From an uncultured Sulfitobacter sp. (GTDB taxonomy: Bacteria > Pseudomonadota > Alphaproteobacteria > Rhodobacterales > Rhodobacteraceae), in assembly GCA_937928635.1 (NCBI GenBank), contig CALFWM010000033.1, forward strand, positions 26,882 to 90,881: DNA of 64,000 nt, read 5' to 3'. Below the pieces are notes generated by a model. It saw nothing but the letters and a program-made list of their open reading frames with translations, made no database searches and was not told the DNA's origin. The translations under genes were made by a program, and so were the position numbers. Every line of letters begins with the position of its first letter. Position 1 is the first letter of the stretch. Of this stretch, positions 51,068 through 60,370 are shown in pieces.

Positions 51068-51745
51068 ATGAAAAACGCGATGGCGAAGACGCTAAAACTC
51101 ACCGGGATCTCAGCATTAGCTGCAAGTCTTTTGGCATGTGGCCCCAGCCCTGATCCAGTCTACACGCAGTTCTACCGCGAAGCGGGTGCTCTGGTGGACA
51201 CTGGCAACTTTGGCAACGCGACCCTGAACAACCGTTTGGTGATGACGGGTGAACGACAGTACACCTTTGATCTGGCTCAACGGTTTGCCTCTGAAACGAC
51301 CTCAACAGTGAATTTTGGCTTTAATTCCGCTCAGTTGGACCAATCTGCACAGGACATCCTGCGCAAGCAGGCCCAATGGATCCGCCAATTCCCGGAAATT
51401 CGTTTCCGGGTCTACGGGCACACCGATGCGGTTGGCTCCAGCCGGTTCAACAAAAACTTGGGTCAGCGCCGCGCCAATGCGGTTGTCGCGTTCCTCTCCA
51501 GTCAGGGCATCAGCCGCTCTCGTCTTGAGGCCGTTGTGTCCTTTGGAGAATCACAGCCCTTGATCGTCTCACAGGGCCGCGAGCGTAAGAATCGCCGCAC
51601 CGTGACAGAGGTCAGCGGGTTTGTCGGACGTCATCCAACGGTTCTGGACGGAAAATACGCCCAGATCGTCTATCGTGACTACGTTGAAAGCGCTGCAGCA
51701 ACCAGCACGCTCAGCCAATCCCCCACGGTAGAATCTGGCGGCTAA
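51068..51745 (+). CDS. OmpA-family lipoprotein of the tad locus
   Basis: The product has 225 residues from ATG 51068. The lipobox L21-L-A-C24 (LAASLLACGPSPD) anchors it in the outer membrane. The C-terminal OmpA domain (about 70-165) has NFGFNSAQLD, VYGHTDAVGSSRFNKNLGQRRANAV and VVSFGESQP, which bind peptidoglycan. It takes the place that CpaD holds in many tad loci and may do the same job of steadying the secretin. A strong terminator follows. Confidence 0.88.
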   Translation: MKNAMAKTLKLTGISALAASLLACGPSPDPVYTQFYREAGALVDTGNFGNATLNNRLVMTGERQYTFDLAQRFASETTSTVNFGFNSAQLDQSAQDILRKQAQWIRQFPEIRFRVYGHTDAVGSSRFNKNLGQRRANAVVAFLSSQGISRSRLEAVVSFGESQPLIVSQGRERKNRRTVTEVSGFVGRHPTVLDGKYAQIVYRDYVESAAATSTLSQSPTVESGG

Positions 51746-51765
51746 AACCCGACATTTCCAAGAAG

Positions 51766-51797
51766 AGCCCCGCGATTTTAGCTGAAATCGCGGGGCT
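51766..51797 (+). terminator. Strong terminator after the OmpA lipoprotein gene
   Basis: A 13-bp perfect stem (AGCCCCGCGATTT / AAATCGCGGGGCT) with a TAGCTG loop is followed by an eight-T run. It separates the cpaC-ompA unit from cpaE onward. Confidence 0.92.
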
Positions 51798-52147
51798 TTT
51801 TTTTACCCGATAGAAGCATTTTCATTTCGTGGCGTTGAGGCAAGAAACAAAAGCATCGCCAAGGGCTTAGCGCCCTGCCCTGTCCAAAATCGACAGTAAA
51901 ATGCACTGACACGGGCCAAATTCGCTCTGACCAATCCGGTTTCGGTGCTGTAGATCGTTTCATCTTACCCAACAATCAGACCGATTTGGCCCCAATCTCG
52001 CCCCAGTTGGCTGCGATGAACCCCTCAGTAGGATAAATGTGTCTGGGCAAAACGTCAGGCACGGGTGACTGCGCCGCTGTGCGCACTGTGGAGTCTTCCC
52101 GGTGACGTACAGCAGGGCAACATCCAACCTGAGCAGAGGATTACGCG
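51798..52147. other. Spacer upstream of cpaE (350 bp)
   Basis: No gene could be supported here. It should contain the promoter of the cpaE-cpaF-tadBC unit; no clear -10/-35 pair or known operator was seen. GAGCAGAGGATTACGCG just before cpaE supplies an AGAGG ribosome site. Confidence 0.55.
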
Positions 52148-53389
52148 ATGAGCAGCACAATGCCGCAACCTGAAACAGCCCCCTTGATCGCCTGTACGAT
52201 CAGCCGTGATGTGCAGAACTTTGATCTGTTAATCGAAGATATGGAAGACGCTCTTGGGGAAAACTGGGGCGATCTGGGGTTTGCGGAAGCGATTTCCTTT
52301 TTTGGCCAGCCAGAGGGGGCCAGCATGGAGTTTGTCGCCCTGGCAATGGACGAAACGGACGAAGATAATCTGGTTTTGATGACGGAAATCATCAACGCCG
52401 CAAAACAGCGCGACATCAAGGTTGTGTTGATTGCCGAAGATGTGACCCCCGCCGCGCTGCATTCGTTGCTGCGCCAGGGTGCTGACGAATTTGTCCCCTA
52501 TCCCCTGCCCGAAGGCGAGCTGGCACAAGCCATCGCCCGTGTGCGCGCCAAAGAGGTGTCTGCCCAAGTGGCCGACACAGCCACCGCCCCGCAACTCAAG
52601 GCCGGTGCCCAAAAAGACGGTGCATTGATTGTTGTGCATGGGCTTGCAGGGGGCGTTGGCTCCACCACATTGGCCGTCAATCTGGCGTGGGAACTGGCCA
52701 CAGTTGACAAGAACAGCAATCCGTCCGTCTGTCTGGTTGATCTGGACCTGCAATATGGTGCCGTTGCCACCTTCCTTGATCTGCCCCGCCATGAGGTGGT
52801 GTATGAAATGCTGTCAGACACCGAAAACATGGACGAAGAGATTTTTGGTCAGGCCCTGCTGACCTATGAGGATCAACTTCAGGTGCTGACCGCGCCCACA
52901 GATATGTTGCCGCTTGATCTGATCACCTCCGAAGAGGTGAATGCGGTGCTGGAAATGGCCCGCAATCAGTTTGATTATGTTGTGGTCGATATGCCGTCCA
53001 CACTGGTGCAATGGTCAGAAACGGTTCTGTCCTCCGCGCATGTCTATTTTGCAATGCTCGAACTGGACATGCGGTGTGCGCAAAACACCCTGCGTTTCAA
53101 GCGCGCGCTGCAATCCGAAGATCTGCCCATTGAAAAGCTGCGCTATGTGATGAACCGCGCCCCCAAGTTTACGGACCTCAACGGCAAAGGCCGGGTCAAA
53201 CGGATGGCAGAATCTCTCGATATCTCGATGGATGTGCAACTGCCTGACGGGGGCAAACCGATCACGCAGGCCAATGACCATGGCACGCCACTGGCCAGCT
53301 CCGCCCCCAAAAGCCCGCTGCGCCGTGAAATCGCCAAACTCGCCGCCTCCATCCATGACCTCAAAAGTGATCAGGCGCAGGCCGCCTGA
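52148..53389 (+). CDS. cpaE: Flp pilus localisation ATPase CpaE (TadZ-like)
   Basis: This 413-residue protein has an N-terminal receiver-like part (about 15-140; it lacks a phospho-acceptor context) and a ParA/MinD-type ATPase with the deviant Walker A GGVGSTTLAVNLA, VCLVDLDLQYGAVATFLDL and FDYVVVDMPS. In other bacteria such proteins place the pilus machine at a cell pole. It leads the downstream gene set, 23 bp before cpaF. Confidence 0.92.
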   Translation: MSSTMPQPETAPLIACTISRDVQNFDLLIEDMEDALGENWGDLGFAEAISFFGQPEGASMEFVALAMDETDEDNLVLMTEIINAAKQRDIKVVLIAEDVTPAALHSLLRQGADEFVPYPLPEGELAQAIARVRAKEVSAQVADTATAPQLKAGAQKDGALIVVHGLAGGVGSTTLAVNLAWELATVDKNSNPSVCLVDLDLQYGAVATFLDLPRHEVVYEMLSDTENMDEEIFGQALLTYEDQLQVLTAPTDMLPLDLITSEEVNAVLEMARNQFDYVVVDMPSTLVQWSETVLSSAHVYFAMLELDMRCAQNTLRFKRALQSEDLPIEKLRYVMNRAPKFTDLNGKGRVKRMAESLDISMDVQLPDGGKPITQANDHGTPLASSAPKSPLRREIAKLAASIHDLKSDQAQAA

Positions 53390-53412
53390 TCCCATTCTGA
53401 AAGACAAAGTGC

Positions 53413-54858
53413 ATGTTTTCCAAGTACAAGAAATCTAGTGCCCCCGCCGATAAGGCAGATGAGGCAACAGAGGCCAGCAATGTAACGAAGATTCAGGAGG
53501 CCGCCCCCGCAGCAGCCCCTTCCAAAGTTGCGCGCAAACAGGCACAACCTGCCGCCGCAGCCCCTGTCGACAAGGAAACAAAACGCAAGCAGCGCATGAG
53601 TGAGATCAAACTCGAATTGCACCGCTCCTTGTTGGACAACCTGAACCTTGCGGCACTTGAACATGCCACAGAGCAGGATTTGCGCCAGGAAATCAACACG
53701 ATTGCTGTTGAAGTGCTGGCTGAAAAATCCATCGTTCTAAACCGCGAGGACCGGCTGAACCTCAACTCAGAGCTCTATGACGAGGTTACCGGCCTTGGCC
53801 CACTCGAAACCCTGCTGAAAGATGAGAGCGTTAACGATATCTTGGTTAACGGTCCGCAACAGATCTTTGTGGAACGCTCCGGTAAGCTGGAACTGACCGA
53901 CATCACGTTTAAAGACGAAAAGCACCTGCTGCGGATCATCGACAAGATCGTATCGGCGGTGGGTCGTCGTGTGGACGAAAGCAACCCTTACGTGGATGCC
54001 CGTTTGAAAGACGGTTCACGTTTCAACGCCATGGTGCCTCCGGTTGCCGTGGACGGCAGCCTCGTTTCCATTCGTAAGTTCAAAAAGGACAAACTGGGCA
54101 TTGATGACCTGGTGAACTTTGGTGCCTTTACCGAAGAAATGGCCGCCTATCTACAGGCCGCAGTTGCCACACGCCTAAACATCATCGTGTCGGGTGGTAC
54201 GGGGTCTGGTAAGACGACCACCTTGAACGCACTTAGCTCTTTCATCGACAATGCCGAGCGCATCCTGACGATCGAGGATACGGCGGAACTTCAATTGCAA
54301 CAGACCCACGTGGGCCGGATGGAATCAAGGCCACCCAACGTTGAAGGCAAGGGCGAGGTATCCCCGCGTGACTGTCTGAAAAACGCCCTGCGGATGCGCC
54401 CTGACCGGATCATCGTGGGGGAGACGCGTGGCGAAGAAGTTATCGACATGCTTCAGGCGATGAACACAGGCCACGACGGCTCCATGACCACAATCCACGC
54501 GAACTCCGCGCGCGATGGTGTGTCACGTCTGGAAAACATGATCGCGATGGCCGGGATTGAAATGCCGCTCAAGGCTGTGCGCTCCCAGATCTCATCGGCG
54601 GTTAATCTGATTGTGCAAGCCAGCCGCCTTCAGGATGGCTCGCGCCGCATGACCTCGATCACGGAAATCACGGGCATGGAGGGCGATGTGATCTCCATGC
54701 AGGAAATTTTCCGCTACCAGCGGGTTGGCCTGACCCCGGACAACAAAATTATCGGCCACTTTACGGCCACAGGCGTGCGCAGCCACTACGCGGAACGCTT
54801 CCGCATGTGGGGCTATGACCTGCCTGCTTCCATCTACGAACCCATTGCCGCAGAGTAA
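53413..54858 (+). CDS. cpaF: Flp pilus assembly ATPase CpaF (TadA)
   Basis: This 481-residue GspE/PilT-family ATPase has an Ala/Lys-rich N-terminus, a TadA N-domain ([22 protein letters not shown]), Walker A at 261-268 (GGTGSGKT), Walker B near [13 protein letters not shown], and a His box ([18 protein letters not shown]). It powers pilin extrusion and possibly retraction at the inner membrane. It is followed 11 bp later by tadB. Confidence 0.96.
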   Translation: MFSKYKKSSAPADKADEATEASNVTKIQEAAPAAAPSKVARKQAQPAAAAPVDKETKRKQRMSEIKLELHRSLLDNLNLAALEHATEQDLRQEINTIAVEVLAEKSIVLNREDRLNLNSELYDEVTGLGPLETLLKDESVNDILVNGPQQIFVERSGKLELTDITFKDEKHLLRIIDKIVSAVGRRVDESNPYVDARLKDGSRFNAMVPPVAVDGSLVSIRKFKKDKLGIDDLVNFGAFTEEMAAYLQAAVATRLNIIVSGGTGSGKTTTLNALSSFIDNAERILTIEDTAELQLQQTHVGRMESRPPNVEGKGEVSPRDCLKNALRMRPDRIIVGETRGEEVIDMLQAMNTGHDGSMTTIHANSARDGVSRLENMIAMAGIEMPLKAVRSQISSAVNLIVQASRLQDGSRRMTSITEITGMEGDVISMQEIFRYQRVGLTPDNKIIGHFTATGVRSHYAERFRMWGYDLPASIYEPIAAE

Positions 54859-54869
54859 GGAATAGTCTC

Positions 54870-55832
54870 ATGAGCGCAGAACCCATTATCTATGGCCTGA
54901 TTTTTGTCGGTGTCCTGGTGCTTGTTGAGGGCCTCTACCTGGTGGCCTTTGGTAAGTCAATCAGCCTGAACAGCCGCGTCAACCGACGCCTTGAAATGCT
55001 GGAAAAAGGCAGCCGGCGCGAAGAAGTGCTGGACAAGTTGCGCAAGGAAATGCAGCAACACATGAGCGCAAAGACGATCCCGCTCTATTCCCTGCTGTCT
55101 GAAAAGGCACAGAAGGCGGCGATTGCCTTTACCCCCAAACAACTGTTGATGATCATGGGCGGCGTTGCCGCCATGGCCTTTATGGCGCTGACTGTCGGCA
55201 CCGATACCGAAGCCCCCGTGCGCGCCTTGCTGGCTGTGGGCATTGGTGTGGGCGGTGTATTTTTCTGGATTTCGTCCAAGGCCAACAAACGCATGGGCAT
55301 GATTGAGGAACAACTGCCTGATGCGGTGGAACTGATGGTGCGCTCCCTGCGGGTGGGGCATCCGTTTTCCAACGCCATTTCCATCGTGTCAAAAGAGATT
55401 CAAGATCCACTGGCTTCTGAATTTGGCGTGATCGCTGATGAAAGCGCTTATGGCCGTGATGTGGGTGAAGCCCTCAAAGACATGGCGGAGAGACTGGACA
55501 TGCAAGACCTTCGCTTTCTTGCGGTGGCGGTGACGATCCAGCAGCAATCCGGTGGTAACCTAGCCGAGATTCTGGCCGGTCTGGCCAAGGTGATCCGTGC
55601 CCGTTTCCGCCTGTTCCGCCGTGTAAAGGCGATCACGGCTGAGGCGAAATGGTCCGGCAAATTCCTATCGGCCTTCCCGATCCTTGCGCTGATCGTGATC
55701 AACATCGGTGATCCGCATTACTATGATGAAGTGCGCGACCACCCCTATTTCATTCCCGCCTGTTTCCTTGTGGGTATCTTCCTGGCCGTGAACCTGTTGG
55801 TGATGCGTGTCCTGACCGACATCAAAGTGTAA
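54870..55832 (+). CDS. tadB: Flp pilus inner-membrane protein TadB
   Basis: This 320-residue protein has TM helices near the N-terminus (about 5-25), the middle and the C-terminus, and a GspF/T2SF domain (PDAVELMVRSLRVGHPFSNAISIVSKEI, RFRLFRRVKAITAEAKWSGKFLSAFP). It forms the membrane platform with TadC. Order cpaF-tadB-tadC with 11-12 bp gaps is the classical tad arrangement. Confidence 0.95.
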   Translation: MSAEPIIYGLIFVGVLVLVEGLYLVAFGKSISLNSRVNRRLEMLEKGSRREEVLDKLRKEMQQHMSAKTIPLYSLLSEKAQKAAIAFTPKQLLMIMGGVAAMAFMALTVGTDTEAPVRALLAVGIGVGGVFFWISSKANKRMGMIEEQLPDAVELMVRSLRVGHPFSNAISIVSKEIQDPLASEFGVIADESAYGRDVGEALKDMAERLDMQDLRFLAVAVTIQQQSGGNLAEILAGLAKVIRARFRLFRRVKAITAEAKWSGKFLSAFPILALIVINIGDPHYYDEVRDHPYFIPACFLVGIFLAVNLLVMRVLTDIKV

Positions 55833-55844
55833 GGACCTCGACTG

Positions 55845-56831
55845 ATGCAATTTATGACCGATCTTAACAACCAGATCAGCGAGATCTTTGGCCCCTTGGG
55901 TCTGATCATTGTCGTTGGTGTGCTGGGTCTGGCCCTTGTGGTGATTACGGTCATCATGATGATGCGCCAGCCCGAAGACCCGCTGGCCAAACTGAAACGA
56001 GCAGGCCGCGCAGGCGCACAAACGGGTGACAAGGCGCAATTGCGTCACTCCGGCGAAAACGCACAACTGCAAAAGTTTGCCAAGTTCCTCGAACCAGAGG
56101 ACGTGGCCGAATTGTCCGCCAAACAGCTGATGCTGCGCCAGGCGGGCTATCAATCACGCGACGCGGTGCGGGTGTTTTATTTTGCCCAGATGGCGCTGGG
56201 TCTCCTGGGTCTGCTGGCCGGGGTTGTCTACATCAACTTCCTTGGTGGCGGCGCAGGCATGAGCACGCAGAAAACCATCATCTACACGCTTGGCCCCGGG
56301 GCCGTCGGGTATTACCTACCCAAATACTGGGTTACCCGTCGCGTTGGCATGCGCAAAGAGGAAATCACCCGGGGTTTCCCCGATGCGCTCGACATGATGC
56401 TGGTCTGTGTTGAAGCTGGTCAGTCACTGGATCAGTGTATTGTGCGCGTCGCCAACGAACTCAAAGCCTCCTACAAGGCGCTGGCCGATGAATTTGAAGT
56501 GGTCGCCTATGAGATGAAAGCCGGTAAGGATAAAATTACCGTGCTGAATGACATGGGCGAACGTTGCGGCGTTCAAGACGTGTCGTCTTTCGTGACCGTG
56601 CTGGTGCAATCGGCGGCCTTTGGTACGTCAATCTCTGACGCGCTGCGGGTTTATGCGGGTGAAATGCGTGACAAACGTGTAATGCGCGCCGAAGAGGCCG
56701 CAAATAAGTTGCCAACCAAGATGACCCTTGCCACAATGATGCTGACGGTGCCGCCGCTGTTGATCATTCTGGTGGGCCCGTCGGTACATGGCATCACCCA
56801 GCTGGGTAAAATGAGCGGACCAGGGCAGTAA
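55845..56831 (+). CDS. tadC: Flp pilus inner-membrane protein TadC
   Basis: This 328-residue protein is the second T2SF-domain platform protein (FPDALDMMLVCVEAGQSLDQCIVRVANEL, VTVLVQSAAFGTSISDALRVYAGEMRDKRVMRAEEAANKLPTKM). TM helices lie at about 22-42, 110-155 and the C-terminus. Its final TAA shares an A with the ATG of the next TPR gene. Confidence 0.95.
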   Translation: MQFMTDLNNQISEIFGPLGLIIVVGVLGLALVVITVIMMMRQPEDPLAKLKRAGRAGAQTGDKAQLRHSGENAQLQKFAKFLEPEDVAELSAKQLMLRQAGYQSRDAVRVFYFAQMALGLLGLLAGVVYINFLGGGAGMSTQKTIIYTLGPGAVGYYLPKYWVTRRVGMRKEEITRGFPDALDMMLVCVEAGQSLDQCIVRVANELKASYKALADEFEVVAYEMKAGKDKITVLNDMGERCGVQDVSSFVTVLVQSAAFGTSISDALRVYAGEMRDKRVMRAEEAANKLPTKMTLATMMLTVPPLLIILVGPSVHGITQLGKMSGPGQ

Positions 56832-57409
56832 TGAACACCACTTTCAGGCGCAGCACACTCTGCGTTCTGACCCTAACAGCGACACTCGGATTAACCGCCT
56901 GTTCCCCGGGCGGTTTTTCCGCGCCTGAAGATCAGCTTTTTGCGCCCGGCGTCAACCAACGCGCCACCGCTGTGGATGGGATAGAGGTAGGCCACCGGCT
57001 GATCGCCAATGGTCAACATGAACTTGCGATCAAATCCTTTAACCGTGCCGCTCTTGAAAATGGTATGAACAGCGAAGTGCTATCTGGGCTGGGCTCTGCC
57101 AACCTCGCCTTGGGCCGGCTGGGCCAATCCGAACGCCTGCTGCGCCGTGCCGTGAAAGAGGATGATGCCCTGCCCGAGGTTTGGAACAATCTGGGCGTTG
57201 TCCTGATGGAACGGGGCAAAACCCTGGAAGCAGTCGAGATTTTCAAACGGGCTTTTGCGCTCGACAATGGCGAAAGTGACGCAATCCGCGACAATCTTCG
57301 CTTGGCTCTCGCAAAATCAGAAAATTCTGTTAGCGTAGGGGTTGACGACGCAAATTACACATTGGTGCGCCGTGGTGGCGGAGACTTTTTGATCTCTGCG
57401 CCACTGTAA
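56831..57409 (+). CDS. tadD: TPR lipoprotein of the tad locus (TadD-like)
   Basis: This 192-residue protein has a signal peptide with the lipobox L-T-A-C24 and three or so TPR repeats (HRLIANGQHELAIKSFNRAAL, LSGLGSANLALGRLGQSERLLRRAV, PEVWNNLGVVLMERGKTLEAVEIFKRAF). TadD acts as an outer-membrane assembly lipoprotein for the secretin. Its ATG overlaps the end of tadC. Confidence 0.88.
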   Translation: MNTTFRRSTLCVLTLTATLGLTACSPGGFSAPEDQLFAPGVNQRATAVDGIEVGHRLIANGQHELAIKSFNRAALENGMNSEVLSGLGSANLALGRLGQSERLLRRAVKEDDALPEVWNNLGVVLMERGKTLEAVEIFKRAFALDNGESDAIRDNLRLALAKSENSVSVGVDDANYTLVRRGGGDFLISAPL

Positions 57410-57450
57410 GACACCGGGACCGAGGCAGAACAGTAAAAAGGACGCAAAAC

Positions 57451-58308
57451 ATGCGCCACCCTATTCTTTTGGCCGTCTGCATAGCAGGCGCAACCGCAGT
57501 GACAGGCTGCGCTAAAAAAAATGCAAACGACACCGTTGAGCGCGCTTTTGAGGACGTCAATGTTGTGGATGCAACCAACCTTTCCGACGTGATGCTGACC
57601 GTGGCGGACCCAAACGAGGCCGTTACCTATTTTGAACGTTCGGCCAAAGCGGACCCAACCCGCATTGATCACCTGCGGGGGTTGGCCGCATCTTTGATCC
57701 GCGCAAAACGCATCAGCGAAGGCGTGACCGCCTGGGAAAACGTGACCAAATCCCCTGAAACCACGTCAGATGACTCGGTGGAACTGGCAGATGCCATGAT
57801 CCGCTCCGGCGATTGGGCGGGCGCTGAACAGGTGCTCAACAACGTGCCCCCGACACATGAAACGTTCAAACGCTACCGTCTTGAGGCGCTTGTCGCAGAT
57901 AGCAAGCAGGACTGGAAAAAGTCCGACAGCTTTTATGAAACGGCTGTGGGGCTGACCTCGACGCCCGGTTCCGTGATGAACAACTGGGGGTATTCCAAGC
58001 TGACACGGGGTGATTATCCCGCCGCCGAACGTCTGTTTACGGATGCGATCCGTCACAACAATGATCTGTTCACCGCCAAAAACAACCTTGTTCTGGCCCG
58101 TGCTGCGCAAAAAGACTACACCCTGCCAGTCATTGACATGACCCAGACGGAACGCGCGCAGCTTTTGCACACAATGGCGCTGTCCGCGATCAAACAGGGC
58201 GATGTGCAGACGGGCACGGGCCTGCTGCGCGAGGCAATCGACACGCATCCGCAGCACTTTGAGGCCGCTGTGCGCTCCTTGCGCGCGCTTGAAGAGCAAA
58301 CCGGGTAA
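57451..58308 (+). CDS. Second TPR lipoprotein of the tad locus
   Basis: This 285-residue protein has a signal peptide and the lipobox V-T-G-C20, then multiple TPR-type helix pairs (AVTYFERSAKADPTRIDHLRGLAASLIRAKRISEGV; NNWGYSKLTRGDYPAAERLFTDAI). It may pair with the TadD-like protein before it (41 bp gap) as a secretin pilotin or peptidoglycan adaptor. It ends 4 bp before the prepilin peptidase gene. Confidence 0.85.
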   Translation: MRHPILLAVCIAGATAVTGCAKKNANDTVERAFEDVNVVDATNLSDVMLTVADPNEAVTYFERSAKADPTRIDHLRGLAASLIRAKRISEGVTAWENVTKSPETTSDDSVELADAMIRSGDWAGAEQVLNNVPPTHETFKRYRLEALVADSKQDWKKSDSFYETAVGLTSTPGSVMNNWGYSKLTRGDYPAAERLFTDAIRHNNDLFTAKNNLVLARAAQKDYTLPVIDMTQTERAQLLHTMALSAIKQGDVQTGTGLLREAIDTHPQHFEAAVRSLRALEEQTG

Positions 58309-58312
58309 AACC

Positions 58313-58807
58313 ATGGCTCTCTTGGCCAGCCATGCGCTGTGGTTTTTACCATTTGTGTTCCCCATCTGCCTGTATGTCGCGTTTACCGACATGGCACAGA
58401 TGAAGATCACAAATCAGGCTGTGGTGCTGTTGGCGCTGGTCTTTCTGGTGCTTGGGATATTCCTGTTTCCGTTCACCACATATCTATGGCGGCTTGCGGC
58501 CATGGTGATTGTTTTGGTGGTTGGGATTGTCCTGAATGCCGCTGGCGTTTTGGGGGCGGGAGATGCAAAATTCGCCGCGGCTGCCGCGCCGTTCATCGCC
58601 TTGGGTGATCTGCGCCTGCTGATGGCACTGTTTATGGTCACCCTGCTGGCTGCTGCTGTGGTGCACCGCACTGCAAAATACACGCCACTGCGCAATCTGG
58701 CCCCCCACTGGGTCTCCTGGGACCAGGGCAAAAAATTCCCTATGGGCCTCGCCTTGGGGCCAACCCTCGCAATCTATCTTATTTTGGGCACGTTATACGG
58801 CGGCTAA
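58313..58807 (+). CDS. cpaA: Prepilin peptidase CpaA/TadV (A24 family)
   Basis: The product has 164 residues from ATG 58313, just after the preceding stop. Four or five TM helices carry the two catalytic aspartates: D26 in AFTDMAQMKITN and D84 in GAGDAKFA (the GxGD motif). It cleaves the leaders of the Flp pilins at 47.9-48.3 kb. A hairpin overlapping the stop (58801-58826; CGGCTAA / TTAGCCG) may end this transcript. Confidence 0.93.
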   Translation: MALLASHALWFLPFVFPICLYVAFTDMAQMKITNQAVVLLALVFLVLGIFLFPFTTYLWRLAAMVIVLVVGIVLNAAGVLGAGDAKFAAAAAPFIALGDLRLLMALFMVTLLAAAVVHRTAKYTPLRNLAPHWVSWDQGKKFPMGLALGPTLAIYLILGTLYGG

Positions 58808-58880
58808 TTTACGCCAAATTTAGCCGCTAAGGTGAAAAAGAGTAACAAACCGCCCTCTTTGACTGAACCGGAGCACGCCA

Positions 58881-60188
58881 ATGAACATGCAAAACAGCAC
58901 CGTGATGGCCCCGCCACCACCCAAGACTCTGGACGACATGCGATTGCCAATCGTCATGATGCGCGACATCATTATCAAAACCATTTTCCGCAAGAACGTG
59001 GATATGGTGAGTGATCTGGCAAAAGCCGTCTGTTTGCCCATCCCCGTGACCCAGGAACTGGTCGATATGGCCCGTGAACAGCGCCTGATTGAGGCGACCG
59101 GGACACTCAACGCCAACAATGGCAACGAGATGGGCTATCAACTGACCGACGCGGGCAAGGCGCGCGCGCTTGATGCTTTGGCGCAATCGGAATACTTCGG
59201 CCCGATGCCGGTGCCGCTGGAGGTCTACCGCGAACAGGTGGAGCGCCAGTCGGTGCGCAATATACAGGTCAGCCGCGATCAGTTAACCGGGGCCATGGGG
59301 CATCTGGTTTTGCCCGACAGCCTGCTGGATCACCTTGGGCCTGCGGTCTCTGCTGGGCGTTCCATTCTGATGTACGGCCCGCCCGGCAATGGTAAGTCCT
59401 CGATTTCAAACGGGATTCGCGACGCGCTGGGGGACATGGTCTATGTCCCGCGCGCAATTGAATATGCCTCTCAGGTGATCACGGTCTATGATCCGATTGT
59501 GCATTCAAAAGCGGAAGAAGAGGTGCAAGACCCGAACTCCCTGCGCCGCGTGACCCGTTTTGACACACGCTATGTGAAATGCGAACGCCCCACGGTGATC
59601 ACCGGGGGTGAACTCTCTCTCGACATGCTCGATCTGGTCTACAACCCGACCGCGCGCACCTATCAGGCGCCCTTGCAGCTGAAATCCACCGGCGGCATCT
59701 TCATTGTGGACGATTTGGGCCGCCAGAAAGAACCACCGCAGTCCATCGTGAACCGCTGGATTGTTCCGCTGGAAGAAAGCAAGGATATCCTCGCCCTGCA
59801 ATCGGGTGAAAAATTCGAGGTGCCTTTCGACACGCTGGTGATTTTCTCCACCAATTTCCACCCGAATGAGATTTTTGACACCGCCGCCCTGCGCCGTATC
59901 TTCTTCAAGATCAAAATCGACGGGCCGAACCAGCAGAACTTCCTGAAAATCTTTGCCATGGTCGCCAAGAAACGCGGCATGGCGCTGGATGAGGCGACAT
60001 TGGTACACCTGCTCAAGGTCAAATACCCGACGATTGACAACATCTATGCGAATTACCAGCCGATCTTCCTGATCGACCAGATGATTGCGATCTGCGATTT
60101 TGAAGGCATCCCCTATCAGATGTCCCCCGACCTGATTGACCGCGCGTGGGCGAATATGTTCGTGAAGGATGAGGTTATCGTCAAATAA
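58881..60188 (+). CDS. Winged-helix AAA+ ATPase linked to the tad locus
   Basis: This 435-residue protein has an N-terminal winged helix-like part (about 40-100; DLAKAVCLPIPVTQELVDMAREQRLIEA, YQLTDAGKARALDAL) and an AAA+ domain with Walker A at 166-173 (GPPGNGKS) and Walker B at 273-278 (IFIVDD), plus an arginine-rich sensor (ALRRIFFKIK). No named family was recognised. Position directly after the prepilin peptidase suggests a regulator or assembly factor of the pilus. Confidence 0.82.
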   Translation: MNMQNSTVMAPPPPKTLDDMRLPIVMMRDIIIKTIFRKNVDMVSDLAKAVCLPIPVTQELVDMAREQRLIEATGTLNANNGNEMGYQLTDAGKARALDALAQSEYFGPMPVPLEVYREQVERQSVRNIQVSRDQLTGAMGHLVLPDSLLDHLGPAVSAGRSILMYGPPGNGKSSISNGIRDALGDMVYVPRAIEYASQVITVYDPIVHSKAEEEVQDPNSLRRVTRFDTRYVKCERPTVITGGELSLDMLDLVYNPTARTYQAPLQLKSTGGIFIVDDLGRQKEPPQSIVNRWIVPLEESKDILALQSGEKFEVPFDTLVIFSTNFHPNEIFDTAALRRIFFKIKIDGPNQQNFLKIFAMVAKKRGMALDEATLVHLLKVKYPTIDNIYANYQPIFLIDQMIAICDFEGIPYQMSPDLIDRAWANMFVKDEVIVK

Positions 60189-60214
60189 CCTTTCCCCTCC
60201 ACACAAAGTGATAC

Positions 60215-60236
60215 TGGCGCGGCACCCACCGCGCCA
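60215..60236 (+). terminator. Hairpin after the AAA ATPase gene
   Basis: An 8-bp stem (TGGCGCGG / CCGCGCCA) with a CACCCA loop is followed by TTCCTCTTTC, 27 bp after the stop codon. Confidence 0.6.
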
Positions 60237-60267
60237 TTCCTCTTTCTGGCCTTAACTCTTCCCGGGG

Positions 60268-60327
60268 GCATGGGGGCTGGCCCCCATTAAACCTCTCGCA
60301 TGGGGGCTGGCCCACATTGAACCTCTC
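60268..60327. repeat. Two 30-bp tandem repeats upstream of the helicase
   Basis: Unit 1 (60268-60297) and unit 2 (60298-60327) share GCATGGGGGCTGGCCC and ATT-AACCTCTC with two mismatches (CCC/CAC, TAA/TGA). They lie 44-103 bp before the helicase start and contain GGGGGCTGGCCCCC, itself a stem. They look like a recent duplication. Confidence 0.75.
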
Positions 60328-60370
60328 GTTTCCGCTGGCCCTCAAGGCCATCAATGCTACCTTGCGCCTT

